A stretch of DNA of 7,438 bases. Origin: Bacteroidota bacterium. GTDB taxonomy: Bacteria > Bacteroidota > Bacteroidia > SXHM01. A program made the position numbers and the translations under genes. The stretch covers positions 1-7,438 of the forward strand of contig SXHM01000114.1 in the NCBI GenBank assembly GCA_005773695.1, given 5' to 3'. Below the pieces are notes generated by a model that worked only from the letters and a program-made list of their open reading frames with translations, had not been told where the DNA came from and ran no database searches. Each line of letters starts with the position of its first letter. The first letter of the stretch is position 1. Below are positions 1-6,624 of the stretch, piece after piece.

Positions 1-190
1 CAACAGTTTCAATTTTTACCTCTGCGTCCTCTAAAATTTCCAATGTAGAAGAAACATTTTTCAGTTGTGCCTCAACCAATGCAAGTGCCTTGCCCGAAAT
101 CTTAATTCCCTGAGATTGTAATGCATTTACTTTTTTGTCGATATGATCTAATTCATTTAAAATATTGTTCAATACAGCATTGTTTTCCAT
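1..190 (-). CDS. Unrecognised coiled-coil protein, N-terminal fragment
   Basis: An open frame starts at an ATG (190-188) and runs off the left edge without a stop, giving the first 63 residues ([20 protein letters not shown]...). I do not recognise the family. The fragment has no Pro, Cys, Trp, Phe, Tyr or Arg and reads as nearly pure helix. Hydrophobic residues fall in heptad a/d spacing at L7, I10, L14, I17, V21 and L24, and again at L36, V39, L43, V46, L50, L53 and I60 (E57 is the one polar exception). Glycines at 28 and 33 lie between the two stretches, so a two-helix coiled-coil hairpin or oligomerisation segment is plausible. There is no signal peptide or membrane segment in this part, so it is probably cytoplasmic. 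AGGAA lies directly before the ATG, closer than a normal ribosome binding site. The gene is divergent from tdk. The reading frame is likely real; its function cannot be told from this piece. Confidence 0.6.
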   Translation of the reverse strand, partial: MENNAVLNNILNELDHIDKKVNALQSQGIKISGKALALVEAQLKNVSSTLEILEDAEVKIETV

Positions 191-209
191 TTCCTATTGT
201 GCTTTTATT

Positions 210-217
210 TAGTTTTG
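210..217 (+). promoter_or_regulatory. Possible -7 box for the tdk-murF/alr transcript
   Basis: TAGTTTTG matches the Bacteroidota -7 consensus TAnnTTTG. Transcription would start near 221, about 48 bases before the tdk ATG at 269. No convincing -33 element is visible upstream. It lies eight bases from the minus-strand -7 box of the divergent gene, so the two promoters would overlap. Confidence 0.3.
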
Positions 218-225
218 TGTTGGTT

Positions 226-233
226 CAAAAATA
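226..233 (-). promoter_or_regulatory. Possible -7 box for the left-edge coiled-coil gene
   Basis: On the minus strand this reads TATTTTTG, an exact match to the Bacteroidota -7 consensus TAnnTTTG. Transcription would begin near 220, giving a leader of about 30 bases before the ATG at 190. I found no TTTG or TTG at the expected -33 distance, and such a motif can occur by chance in AT-rich DNA, so the call is weak. Confidence 0.3.
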
Positions 234-268
234 ACGTTTTCTCCTGCCGCTTTATTATTTTCTCTTTT

Positions 269-859
269 ATGTTTCTTGAAAACCCGCTTAATCATTCCGT
301 AAAAAAAGGCTGGATTGAAGTTATCTGCGGCTCCATGTTTTCGGGCAAAACCGAAGAATTAATCAGACGGCTGAAACGTTCAAAATTTGCAAAACAAAAA
401 GTTGAGATTTTTAAACCTGCGGTCGACATTCGATATGATGAAGTAAAAGTTGTGTCACACGATTCAAATGAAATTCAATCAACTCCAGTTCCATCTTCTT
501 CCAATATTTTATTAATGACAAGTGAAGTTGATGTAGTAGGAATTGATGAAGCTCAGTTTTTTGATTCGGAATTGCCGAACGTGTGTAACCAGCTTGCAAA
601 CTCAGGTGTGCGTGTAATTATTGCAGGACTGGATATGGATTTTCTGGGTAACCCGTTTGGTCCTATGCCTGCGCTCATGGCATCAGCAGAATACATCACA
701 AAGGTTCATGCAATTTGTATGCGGTGCGGAAATCTTGCCAATCATTCGTATCGCATAACCGAAGAAAATTCGTTAGTAGTTTTGGGGGAAACCAATAATT
801 ACGAACCATTGTGCAGAGATTGTTTTTACAAAGCACAAAGTTTGAAATCAAAATTATAA
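269..859 (+). CDS. tdk: Thymidine kinase (type II, TK1-like)
   Basis: Phosphorylates thymidine to dTMP with ATP in the cytoplasmic pyrimidine salvage pathway. The 196-residue length is normal for the bacterial TK1-like family. The P-loop GSMFSGKT is at residues 21-28. The VGIDEAQFF motif is at 90-98, with E94 as the expected catalytic base. Four zinc-binding cysteines are C150, C153, C182 and C185, and the thymidine-binding lasso segment (GETNNYEPL) is at 173-181. I chose the ATG at 269 because Bacteroidota homologues begin close to MFLEN. The frame stays open back to a TTG at 197, but that 24-residue hydrophobic extension lies outside the family and inside the likely promoter. There is no Shine-Dalgarno sequence. 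The murF/alr fusion gene begins three bases after the stop, so the two are very probably co-transcribed. Confidence 0.96.
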   Translation: MFLENPLNHSVKKGWIEVICGSMFSGKTEELIRRLKRSKFAKQKVEIFKPAVDIRYDEVKVVSHDSNEIQSTPVPSSSNILLMTSEVDVVGIDEAQFFDSELPNVCNQLANSGVRVIIAGLDMDFLGNPFGPMPALMASAEYITKVHAICMRCGNLANHSYRITEENSLVVLGETNNYEPLCRDCFYKAQSLKSKL

Positions 860-862
860 TTT

Positions 863-3352
863 GTGAGTTCAATCAATTACACCTTATCCGAAATTTCTGA
901 AATTGTTCAGGGAAAACTTCACGGGAATCATCCTGAAAATGCTGTTCGGCAGTTGCTCATTGACAGTCGCAAACTTGCAGGTTCAGAAAGCAGTTTATTT
1001 TTCGCCATCAAAGGTGAACGGCATGATGCACACCGTTTTATACCCGATTTATTTTCACATGGACTAAGGAATTTTGTAGTTACAACTTTGCCGCAGAGTT
1101 TATATGAATTGCCGGAAGCAAATTTTATTCTTGTAAGCGATTCGTTAAGTGCTTTGCAAACATTATGTGTGCATCACCGCAAACGATTTTCAATTCCTGT
1201 GATTGGAATAACAGGCAGCAACGGAAAAACAATTGTTAAAGAATGGTTGTATCAGTTGCTACGCGAAGAAAAAAATATTGTACGTAGTCCTAAAAGTTTT
1301 AACTCACAGGTTGGCGTTCCACTTTCGGTTTGGCAGATGAACAGCGAGCACGAGATGGCTTTGTTTGAAGCAGGACTTTCTCGCAGAGGTGAAATGGAGA
1401 AGTTGGAAAAAATAATTAAACCCACAACCGGAATTTTTACCAACATCGGGCAGGCTCACAGCGAAAATTTTTCTTCATTGATAGAAAAGACAAAAGAAAA
1501 ACTAAAACTTTTCAAAGATGTTCAGGCACTGATTTACTGCAAAGATTATCCAGAAATACATGAAACAGTAAAAGCAGATGAAGAACTGAAAGACGCACAA
1601 TTATTAAACTGGTCAAAGAAAACGGCTGCAACTTTATTGATTGGAAAAATCACTAAATCATCAACCGATACCGAAATTCAAGGTGTTTACAATAACGACT
1701 TTCTTCGAATAAAAATTCCTTTTACAGATGATGCCTCTGTGGAAAATGCAATTCATTGTTGGCTCTTCATGCTCTATTCTGGACATGAGAATAAACAAAT
1801 TGCAGAGCGCATGTTATTGCTAAGTCCTGTTGCCATGCGACTGGAACTGAAAGAAGGAATAAACAACTGTTCGGTAATTAACGACAGCTATAATTCAGAT
1901 TTAGGTTCATTGGCAATAGCATTGGATTTTCTTGAACAGCAAAAACAACATCCGAAAAAAACAGTAATTCTTTCCGACATACTCCAAAGCGGGAAAAACG
2001 AAGAAGCACTTTACAAAGAGGTTGCTGAAATGTTGGAACGTAAACATGTAAATCGTTTGATTGGCATTGGCGAAGCTATTTCACGCCAAAAAGAATTATT
2101 CAATGTTGAAAAAGAATTTTATTCCGGCACTAAAGTGTTTTTAAAAGAGTTCAGCAACTCTATGGTTGGCAACGAAACCATTTTGTTGAAAGGTGCGCGT
2201 GTCTTTGGATTCGAAGAAATCAATAATGTGTTGCAACAAAAAACACACGAAACAGTCCTGGAAATAAACCTGAATGCAGTTGCGCATAACCTCAATTATT
2301 TTCGTTCAATCCTGAAACCTGAAACCAAAATTATGGCGATGGTGAAAGCGTTTTCATATGGCAGCGGCAGTTATGAAATTGCCAATGTATTACAGTTTCA
2401 TCGGGTGGATTACCTTGCTGTTGCTTATGCTGACGAAGGAATTGAATTGCGCAAAGCCGGAATTACTTTGCCAATTATGGTAATGAATCCCGAAGAACAG
2501 AGTTACGATGCGATGATAAAAAATCATCTGGAGCCGGAGATTTATAATTTCCGTGTTTTAGGAATGTTTGAAGAAGCTGTTAAACGCAATCGAACAGAAA
2601 TCAAACAACCGATTCCTATTCATATTAAACTTGATACAGGCATGCACCGCCTCGGTTTTCATGAAAATGATTTGAACGAATTATTAGTGCGTGTGAAAAA
2701 CAATTCGCTGTTGAAAGTGGAATCGGTTTTCTCGCACCTTGCGGGAAGCGAAGATCCTAAACACGATGATTTTACCCGTTCACAAGTTGCACAATTCACC
2801 AAAATGAGTGACAAAATTCTCGCTTATTTCAGTTATGATATAATGCGCCATATTTTAAATTCAGCAGGTGCCGCTCGTTTCCCGGAAGCCCAGTTTGAAA
2901 TGGTGCGCCTCGGAATTGGCTTATATGGTATTGGTGCAAACGATGCCGAGCAGAAAAAACTCCAGAATGTAAGCACCTTACGAACCAGCATTTCACAAAT
3001 AAATAATATACCTGCCGGAGAAAGCATTGGCTATGGAAGAACTGAAATGACACAACGTGCATTACAAATTGCAACTATCCCAATCGGGTATGCAGATGGA
3101 CTAAGCCGCAAGCATGGAAACAGGCGTGGAAAAGTTTTAGTTAATGAAAAATTCGCGCCCATAATCGGAAACGTTTGCATGGATATGTGTATGATTGATG
3201 TAACAGATATTCAAGCCAAAGAAGGTGACGAAGTGATAGTTTTCGGTGAAAAATATTCTATTGCTGATTTTGCAAAAATAATGGAGACTATTCCTTACGA
3301 GGTATTGACCAATGTCTCTCGCAGGGTTAAGCGGGTTTATTTTCAGGAGTAA
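863..3352 (+). CDS. murF/alr: Bifunctional UDP-MurNAc-tripeptide:D-Ala-D-Ala ligase / alanine racemase (MurF-Alr fusion)
   Basis: One 829-residue protein carries two peptidoglycan enzymes. Residues 1 to about 460 are MurF, which joins D-Ala-D-Ala to the UDP-MurNAc tripeptide using ATP. The P-loop GITGSNGKT is at 115-123, the conserved H199 lies in IGQAHSENF, and K213 (in EKLKLF) lines up with the carbamylated lysine of Mur ligases. Residues 462-829 are a fold-type III PLP alanine racemase, which makes D-Ala from L-Ala. K495 (MVKAFSYG) is the PLP lysine, KLDTGMHRLGF and VRLGIGLYG are conserved, Y724 (IGYGRTE) is the second catalytic base, and NVCMDMCMIDV is near the C-terminus. Both active sites look intact. 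The linker is almost absent. The start is GTG, because an in-frame TAA (the tdk stop) lies six bases upstream and no ATG is near. MurF-Alr fusions of this size are known in Bacteroidota. The product is cytoplasmic. Confidence 0.96.
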   Translation: MSSINYTLSEISEIVQGKLHGNHPENAVRQLLIDSRKLAGSESSLFFAIKGERHDAHRFIPDLFSHGLRNFVVTTLPQSLYELPEANFILVSDSLSALQTLCVHHRKRFSIPVIGITGSNGKTIVKEWLYQLLREEKNIVRSPKSFNSQVGVPLSVWQMNSEHEMALFEAGLSRRGEMEKLEKIIKPTTGIFTNIGQAHSENFSSLIEKTKEKLKLFKDVQALIYCKDYPEIHETVKADEELKDAQLLNWSKKTAATLLIGKITKSSTDTEIQGVYNNDFLRIKIPFTDDASVENAIHCWLFMLYSGHENKQIAERMLLLSPVAMRLELKEGINNCSVINDSYNSDLGSLAIALDFLEQQKQHPKKTVILSDILQSGKNEEALYKEVAEMLERKHVNRLIGIGEAISRQKELFNVEKEFYSGTKVFLKEFSNSMVGNETILLKGARVFGFEEINNVLQQKTHETVLEINLNAVAHNLNYFRSILKPETKIMAMVKAFSYGSGSYEIANVLQFHRVDYLAVAYADEGIELRKAGITLPIMVMNPEEQSYDAMIKNHLEPEIYNFRVLGMFEEAVKRNRTEIKQPIPIHIKLDTGMHRLGFHENDLNELLVRVKNNSLLKVESVFSHLAGSEDPKHDDFTRSQVAQFTKMSDKILAYFSYDIMRHILNSAGAARFPEAQFEMVRLGIGLYGIGANDAEQKKLQNVSTLRTSISQINNIPAGESIGYGRTEMTQRALQIATIPIGYADGLSRKHGNRRGKVLVNEKFAPIIGNVCMDMCMIDVTDIQAKEGDEVIVFGEKYSIADFAKIMETIPYEVLTNVSRRVKRVYFQE

Positions 3353-3392
3353 GCATTAAAATTCTTTAACATTAGCTGAAAATCAATATTTA

Positions 3393-3422
3393 TTCGTCAG
3401 ATATTTAATTTTACTAAGTTTG
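3393..3422 (+). promoter_or_regulatory. Bacteroidota-type promoter for acpP
   Basis: TAAGTTTG at 3415-3422 matches the -7 consensus TAnnTTTG exactly. TTCG at 3393-3396, 18 bases upstream, is a one-mismatch fit to the -33 TTTG. Transcription would begin near 3426, leaving an A-rich leader of about 33 bases before the acpP ATG. It is in the only sizeable gap between murF/alr and acpP, where a new transcription unit is expected. Read from the sequence only. Confidence 0.55.
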
Positions 3423-3458
3423 CAGCGACAAACACAAAAAACATCAAATAATTTAACC

Positions 3459-3695
3459 ATGTCAGACATTGCATCAAGAGTAAAAGCCATTATCGTTGAC
3501 AAACTTGGCGTTGACGAAAACGAAGTAACTAACGAGGCGAGTTTCACCAACGATTTAGGTGCCGATTCTTTAGATACCGTTGAGTTAATCATGGAATTTG
3601 AAAAAGAATTTAACATCGCCATTCCTGACGATCAGGCTGAAAACATCAGTTCAGTTGGTCAGGCAATTGAGTATATTGAGGCTAACGCGAAGTAA
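3459..3695 (+). CDS. acpP: Acyl carrier protein
   Basis: A 78-residue acidic acyl carrier protein of type II fatty acid synthesis. It holds growing acyl chains on a 4'-phosphopantetheine arm attached to S37 in the LGADSLD motif (33-39), and passes them to FabF and the other synthase enzymes in the cytoplasm. Length, acidity and the helix II region ([16 protein letters not shown]) are typical of the housekeeping protein. The ATG at 3459 is chosen over the TTG at 3420, because MSDIASRVK is the usual N-terminus and the earlier start overlaps the promoter -7 box. No Shine-Dalgarno sequence is seen; the leader is A-rich. It is followed by a strong terminator and then fabF, so it is probably made largely as its own short, abundant mRNA. 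Confidence 0.97.
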   Translation: MSDIASRVKAIIVDKLGVDENEVTNEASFTNDLGADSLDTVELIMEFEKEFNIAIPDDQAENISSVGQAIEYIEANAK

Positions 3696-3711
3696 GCAGA
3701 AAACACTTGCA

Positions 3712-3753
3712 TAAAATCACTTCGCAGATACTGTGAGGTGATTTTAAGTTTTT
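3712..3753 (+). terminator. Intrinsic terminator between acpP and fabF
   Basis: An inverted repeat pairs 3713-3727 with 3731-3745: 15 base pairs including two G-U wobbles, extendable by T3712-A3746, around a three-base loop (ATA, 3728-3730). A run of five T follows at 3749-3753. This is the strongest hairpin I found in the window. It starts 17 bases after the acpP stop and ends 36 bases before fabF. It would end most acpP transcripts while letting some polymerase continue into fabF-rnc, for which no separate promoter is obvious. Confidence 0.75.
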
Positions 3754-3789
3754 ACAGAAATCAATTTCACCCGGCAAATTCCATAGCGC

Positions 3790-5043
3790 ATGACGCTGAA
3801 AAGAGTTGTAGTAACAGGATTAGGAGCATTAACGCCCATCGGAAATACTGCGATTCAGTTTTGGGAAAACCTGTTAAAAGGCACGAGCGGAGCAGCACCC
3901 ATCAACCGTTTTGATGCATCTAAATTCAAAACCCGTTTTGCATGCGAGGTAAAAAATTTCAAGGAAGAAGATTTTTTTGACCGCAAAGAAGCCCGTAAGA
4001 TGGATCCTTATGCTAAATATGCATTGGTGGTGGCTGACGAAGCCATAAAAGATTCAGGAATTGACCTTGCCAAAATTAATGTTGACAAAGCCGGTGTTAT
4101 CTGGGGTTCGGGAATTGGAGGATTGGAAACATTTTATAATGAGTGCGCTGAATTTGTAAAAGGTGATGGAACTCCGCGTTTCAATCCCTTCTTTATTCCT
4201 AAAATGATTGCCGACATTGCTGCCGGACATATTTCTATTAAATACGGCTTGCGCGGACCAAATTTTACGACCGTTTCGGCATGCGCTTCTTCTACCAACG
4301 CTATTATTGATGCCTTCAATTATATTCGTTTAGGCAAAGCAAACATCTTCGTAACCGGAGGTTCTGAAGCAGCTGTAAATGAAGCAGGAATTGGCGGATT
4401 TAATGCTATGCACGCACTTTCTACACGAAACGACAATCCGGAAACTGCTTCACGCCCTTTTGATCTTGACCGCGATGGTTTTGTGTTGGGCGAAGGTGCT
4501 GGTGCTTTAATTTTGGAAGAACGCGAACATGCCATTGCGCGTGGCGCAAAAATTTATGCTGAAGTAGTTGGCGGTGGCATGTCTGCTGATGCTAATCACA
4601 TTACAGCACCGCATCCTGAAGGGTTAGGAGCATTGAACGTAATGCGCTCTGCGTTGGAAGATGCCGAAATGGATTTTTCTGCTATTGACTACATTAATGT
4701 TCACGGAACGTCAACTCCGTTGGGCGATATTGCTGAATCAAAAGCTATTCTTGCCGTGTTTGGTGAGAATGCTTACAAGCTGAATATCAGTTCTACCAAA
4801 TCAATGACAGGACATTTATTAGGTGCTGCCGGTGCGATTGAATCGATTGCTTCTATTCTTGCCGTTAAAAACGATATTGTTCCGCCAACAATCAATCACT
4901 TTACTGATGATCCGCAGTTTGACCCGCGACTGAACTTCACTTTCAATATGGCACAGAAACGAACTGTAAATGCGGCTCTGAGCAATACATTTGGTTTTGG
5001 CGGACACAACGCTTCTGTAATTTTTAAAAAGCATAATCCCTGA
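3790..5043 (+). CDS. fabF: 3-oxoacyl-[acyl-carrier-protein] synthase II
   Basis: A decarboxylating condensing enzyme that extends acyl-ACP with malonyl-ACP in cytoplasmic type II fatty acid synthesis. The 417-residue thiolase-fold protein has the complete KAS II Cys-His-His set: C165 in VSACASST, H305 in INVHGTSTP, and H342 in SMTGHLLGAAGA, with the conserved K337 just before it. The C-terminal GFGGHN loop is present. The N-terminus (MTLKRVVVTGLGALTPIG) is typical and supports the ATG at 3790. No Shine-Dalgarno sequence is visible. It follows acpP, its acyl carrier substrate, across the hairpin terminator. The rnc gene begins on the very next base after its TGA, so the two are almost certainly one transcript. 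Confidence 0.97.
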   Translation: MTLKRVVVTGLGALTPIGNTAIQFWENLLKGTSGAAPINRFDASKFKTRFACEVKNFKEEDFFDRKEARKMDPYAKYALVVADEAIKDSGIDLAKINVDKAGVIWGSGIGGLETFYNECAEFVKGDGTPRFNPFFIPKMIADIAAGHISIKYGLRGPNFTTVSACASSTNAIIDAFNYIRLGKANIFVTGGSEAAVNEAGIGGFNAMHALSTRNDNPETASRPFDLDRDGFVLGEGAGALILEEREHAIARGAKIYAEVVGGGMSADANHITAPHPEGLGALNVMRSALEDAEMDFSAIDYINVHGTSTPLGDIAESKAILAVFGENAYKLNISSTKSMTGHLLGAAGAIESIASILAVKNDIVPPTINHFTDDPQFDPRLNFTFNMAQKRTVNAALSNTFGFGGHNASVIFKKHNP

Positions 5044-5778
5044 TTGCCGATTAATTATTTAAAACGGAATTTACTTTCAGGTGATGACAAAAAATTTGTC
5101 GCATCATTGAAAAATCTGCTTGGCTTTTATCCCGAAAATCTTAGTCTTTATAAACTTGCTTTTTTTCACAAATCGGTTGCGCCCGAGGTGAAAGCAGGTA
5201 TTAAAGCAAGCAACGAACGTCTTGAATTTTTGGGCGATGCCATATTAGATGCCATAGTTGCTGATTATCTTTTTAAAAAATATCCGTTTGAAGACGAAGG
5301 TTTTTTGACCGAATTGCGTTCAAAAATTGTAAGCCGCAAAAACCTGAATCACCTTGCGCAGAAAATGGGTTTGGATAAATTCATCAAAAGTGATAATCGC
5401 GGAAATATGCGCAGTAATTCAATTATGGGTGATGCACTGGAAGCAATGATTGGTGCCATATATTTAGACAAAGGTTTTGTTAAAACCAAAAACTTCGTTC
5501 TTGTTCAGCTTATCAATAATCACATTGATGTAGACGAATTGCAGGAACAGGAAATGAATTTTAAGAGCCGTTTGATTGAGTGGATTCAAAAGGAACGCAA
5601 ATCATTACGCTTTGAAGTGGTGGCAGAAACCGATATGGGCGCACGCAAATTATTCGTCATTAATGCTGTTGTAAATGATGAGGTGCTTGGCACCGGACAG
5701 GATTTCTCTAAAAAACGCGCTGAGCAATCAGCAGCCGAAAAGGCGCTGGAGAAAATAGAACAGGCTAATAACGGATAA
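5044..5778 (+). CDS. rnc: Ribonuclease III
   Basis: Cleaves double-stranded RNA, including rRNA precursors, in the cytoplasm as a Mg-dependent homodimer. The 244 residues hold the RNase III domain first, with signature NERLEFLGDAIL at 57-68. Catalytic residues E58, E61 and D65 are present, and D130 and E133 are in GDALEAMIGAIYLD. A double-stranded RNA-binding domain covers about 172-240 and ends in the usual KKRAEQSAAEKAL. The start is taken as TTG at 5044, directly after the fabF TGA and in the same frame, so no upstream start is possible. No ATG occurs before the RNase III domain, where the residues from about position 14 already look like family sequence. Translation is probably coupled to fabF termination. 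The last 14 bases overlap the convergent methyltransferase gene, and I see no clear terminator after the stop. Confidence 0.95.
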   Translation: MPINYLKRNLLSGDDKKFVASLKNLLGFYPENLSLYKLAFFHKSVAPEVKAGIKASNERLEFLGDAILDAIVADYLFKKYPFEDEGFLTELRSKIVSRKNLNHLAQKMGLDKFIKSDNRGNMRSNSIMGDALEAMIGAIYLDKGFVKTKNFVLVQLINNHIDVDELQEQEMNFKSRLIEWIQKERKSLRFEVVAETDMGARKLFVINAVVNDEVLGTGQDFSKKRAEQSAAEKALEKIEQANNG

Positions 5779-6586
5779 TAAAATCCTGTTTCTTCTGTTC
5801 TTTTCGGAAGAAAACCAAGCCAACAAAAAATAAATCAATTGTTACCGTAACCGAAGGATTCGCTTTAATTTCTTCCCAGGCTTCTTCCATTTCATCTGAC
5901 CAATGAATGTCGTCAAATATGAAAACAGAATCATTGTTGACTTTGGCGAGGCATTGTCTGAAATAGTCTAATGTCGGTGCTTTGCGGTGATTGCCATCAA
6001 AGAAAGCGTAATCCAATTTTGTAATAATATTAAGTATTGAAGATAGTGTTTCATCAAAATTCCCGATTACAATTTCTATGTTATTCAATTTAAGTTTTTC
6101 AAAATTTTCTTTCGCAATTGACGCAGTTTCGGGGCAACCTTCCATAGTAATCAGTTTACTTTTAGGAGCAGCAGAAGCCTGATAAAGAGTGCTGATACCA
6201 AGTGAAGTTCCTAACTCCAAAAGAATTTCGGGTTTAAACTTTTGAATTAAACGAAACATCAGTTGTCCGTATTTGTCGGTCTTTGCAGAGTTTTTTGCAA
6301 TGTCTTTTAGCTTGCGTATTGGTGATGAATTTATTGTTGACCCTGCTCCATAATCTTTAATGTTGATTGTTCGTTCATCACGCAAAAGTTTATTGCGCAT
6401 TGAATCAATTTCATCAAAGACATAAAAATGAGCGGTGTCGTAAATGACTTCATCCAGCAAGTTGTAAACAAATGGTGAATGCGTGCCGTGCCGTGTTCGG
6501 GCTTTCAGCAGGAATTGCAGGTAACGAAATGCAAAACGGATTTTATTCACGCAGCGAAAATAATCAAAGTGCTCTTGTATTAACAT
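5765..6586 (-). CDS. Class I SAM-dependent methyltransferase, substrate unknown
   Basis: A 273-residue protein with a Rossmann-type methyltransferase domain from about residue 105. Motif I is ILLELGTSLG (121-130), E149 lies at the end of the second strand, FFDGNH is at 195-200, and FIFDDIHWSDEM is at 222-233. The acidic DG and DD positions resemble the metal-binding sites of COMT-like O-methyltransferases (COG4122 / Methyltransf_24 type), but the substrate cannot be told. The N-terminal region has a conserved-looking HGTHSPFVY segment (33-41) and DYGAGS (78-83), a pattern I associate with a Bacteroidota-specific group. The ATG at 6586 is chosen. The frame remains open to 6688, but that 34-residue extension would overlap the start of the divergent asparaginase gene. 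No signal peptide is seen, so it is probably cytoplasmic. It overlaps rnc tail to tail. Confidence 0.88.
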   Translation of the reverse strand: MLIQEHFDYFRCVNKIRFAFRYLQFLLKARTRHGTHSPFVYNLLDEVIYDTAHFYVFDEIDSMRNKLLRDERTINIKDYGAGSTINSSPIRKLKDIAKNSAKTDKYGQLMFRLIQKFKPEILLELGTSLGISTLYQASAAPKSKLITMEGCPETASIAKENFEKLKLNNIEIVIGNFDETLSSILNIITKLDYAFFDGNHRKAPTLDYFRQCLAKVNNDSVFIFDDIHWSDEMEEAWEEIKANPSVTVTIDLFFVGLVFFRKEQKKQDFIIRY

Positions 6587-6587
6587 G

Positions 6588-6620
6588 TTTGTGTGTTGAT
6601 GTAAAACAATTATACATTTG
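6588..6620 (+). promoter_or_regulatory. Bacteroidota-type promoter for the asparaginase gene
   Basis: TTTG at 6588-6591 is followed, after 21 bases, by TACATTTG at 6613-6620, a full match to TTTG...TAnnTTTG within the usual spacer range. The gene's ATG is only five bases beyond the -7 box, so the expected transcription start falls on or next to the start codon. The promoter also spans the start region of the divergent methyltransferase gene. Confidence 0.55.
6607..6614 (-). promoter_or_regulatory. Weak candidate -7 box for the methyltransferase gene
   Basis: The minus strand reads TATAATTG, seven of eight positions of TAnnTTTG. It would place the transcript start near 6603, about 17 bases before the ATG at 6586. 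No -33 element is visible at a usual distance. It overlaps the plus-strand -7 box of the asparaginase gene, so only one of the two could be occupied at a time. Confidence 0.22.
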
Positions 6621-6624
6621 TGAA

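Noticed and set aside
197..268. A 24-residue N-terminal extension of thymidine kinase from a TTG
   Set aside because: It is hydrophobic, not part of the family, and lies in the divergent promoter region; the ATG at 269 gives the normal N-terminus.
2829..3074. Minus-strand open frames inside murF/alr
   Set aside because: They are antisense shadows of well-conserved racemase sequence, with no recognisable domains.
3420..3458. A 13-residue N-terminal extension of acyl carrier protein from a TTG
   Set aside because: The start would lie inside the promoter -7 box, and the ATG at 3459 gives the standard protein.
3746..3789. A separate promoter for fabF
   Set aside because: No TAnnTTTG-like box is found in the 44 bases between the terminator hairpin and the start codon.
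4134..4535. Minus-strand open frames inside fabF
   Set aside because: Shadows of highly conserved condensing-enzyme sequence; their composition follows the opposite strand's codons.
5795..5818. Possible hairpin terminator after rnc (GTTCTTTTC / GAAGAAAAC)
   Set aside because: The stem has two mismatches, no GC-rich base, and no T run follows, so it is not convincing.
6472..6624. A 51-residue N-terminal extension of the asparaginase
   Set aside because: It runs antisense through the methyltransferase coding region and would bury a clear signal peptide beginning at 6625.
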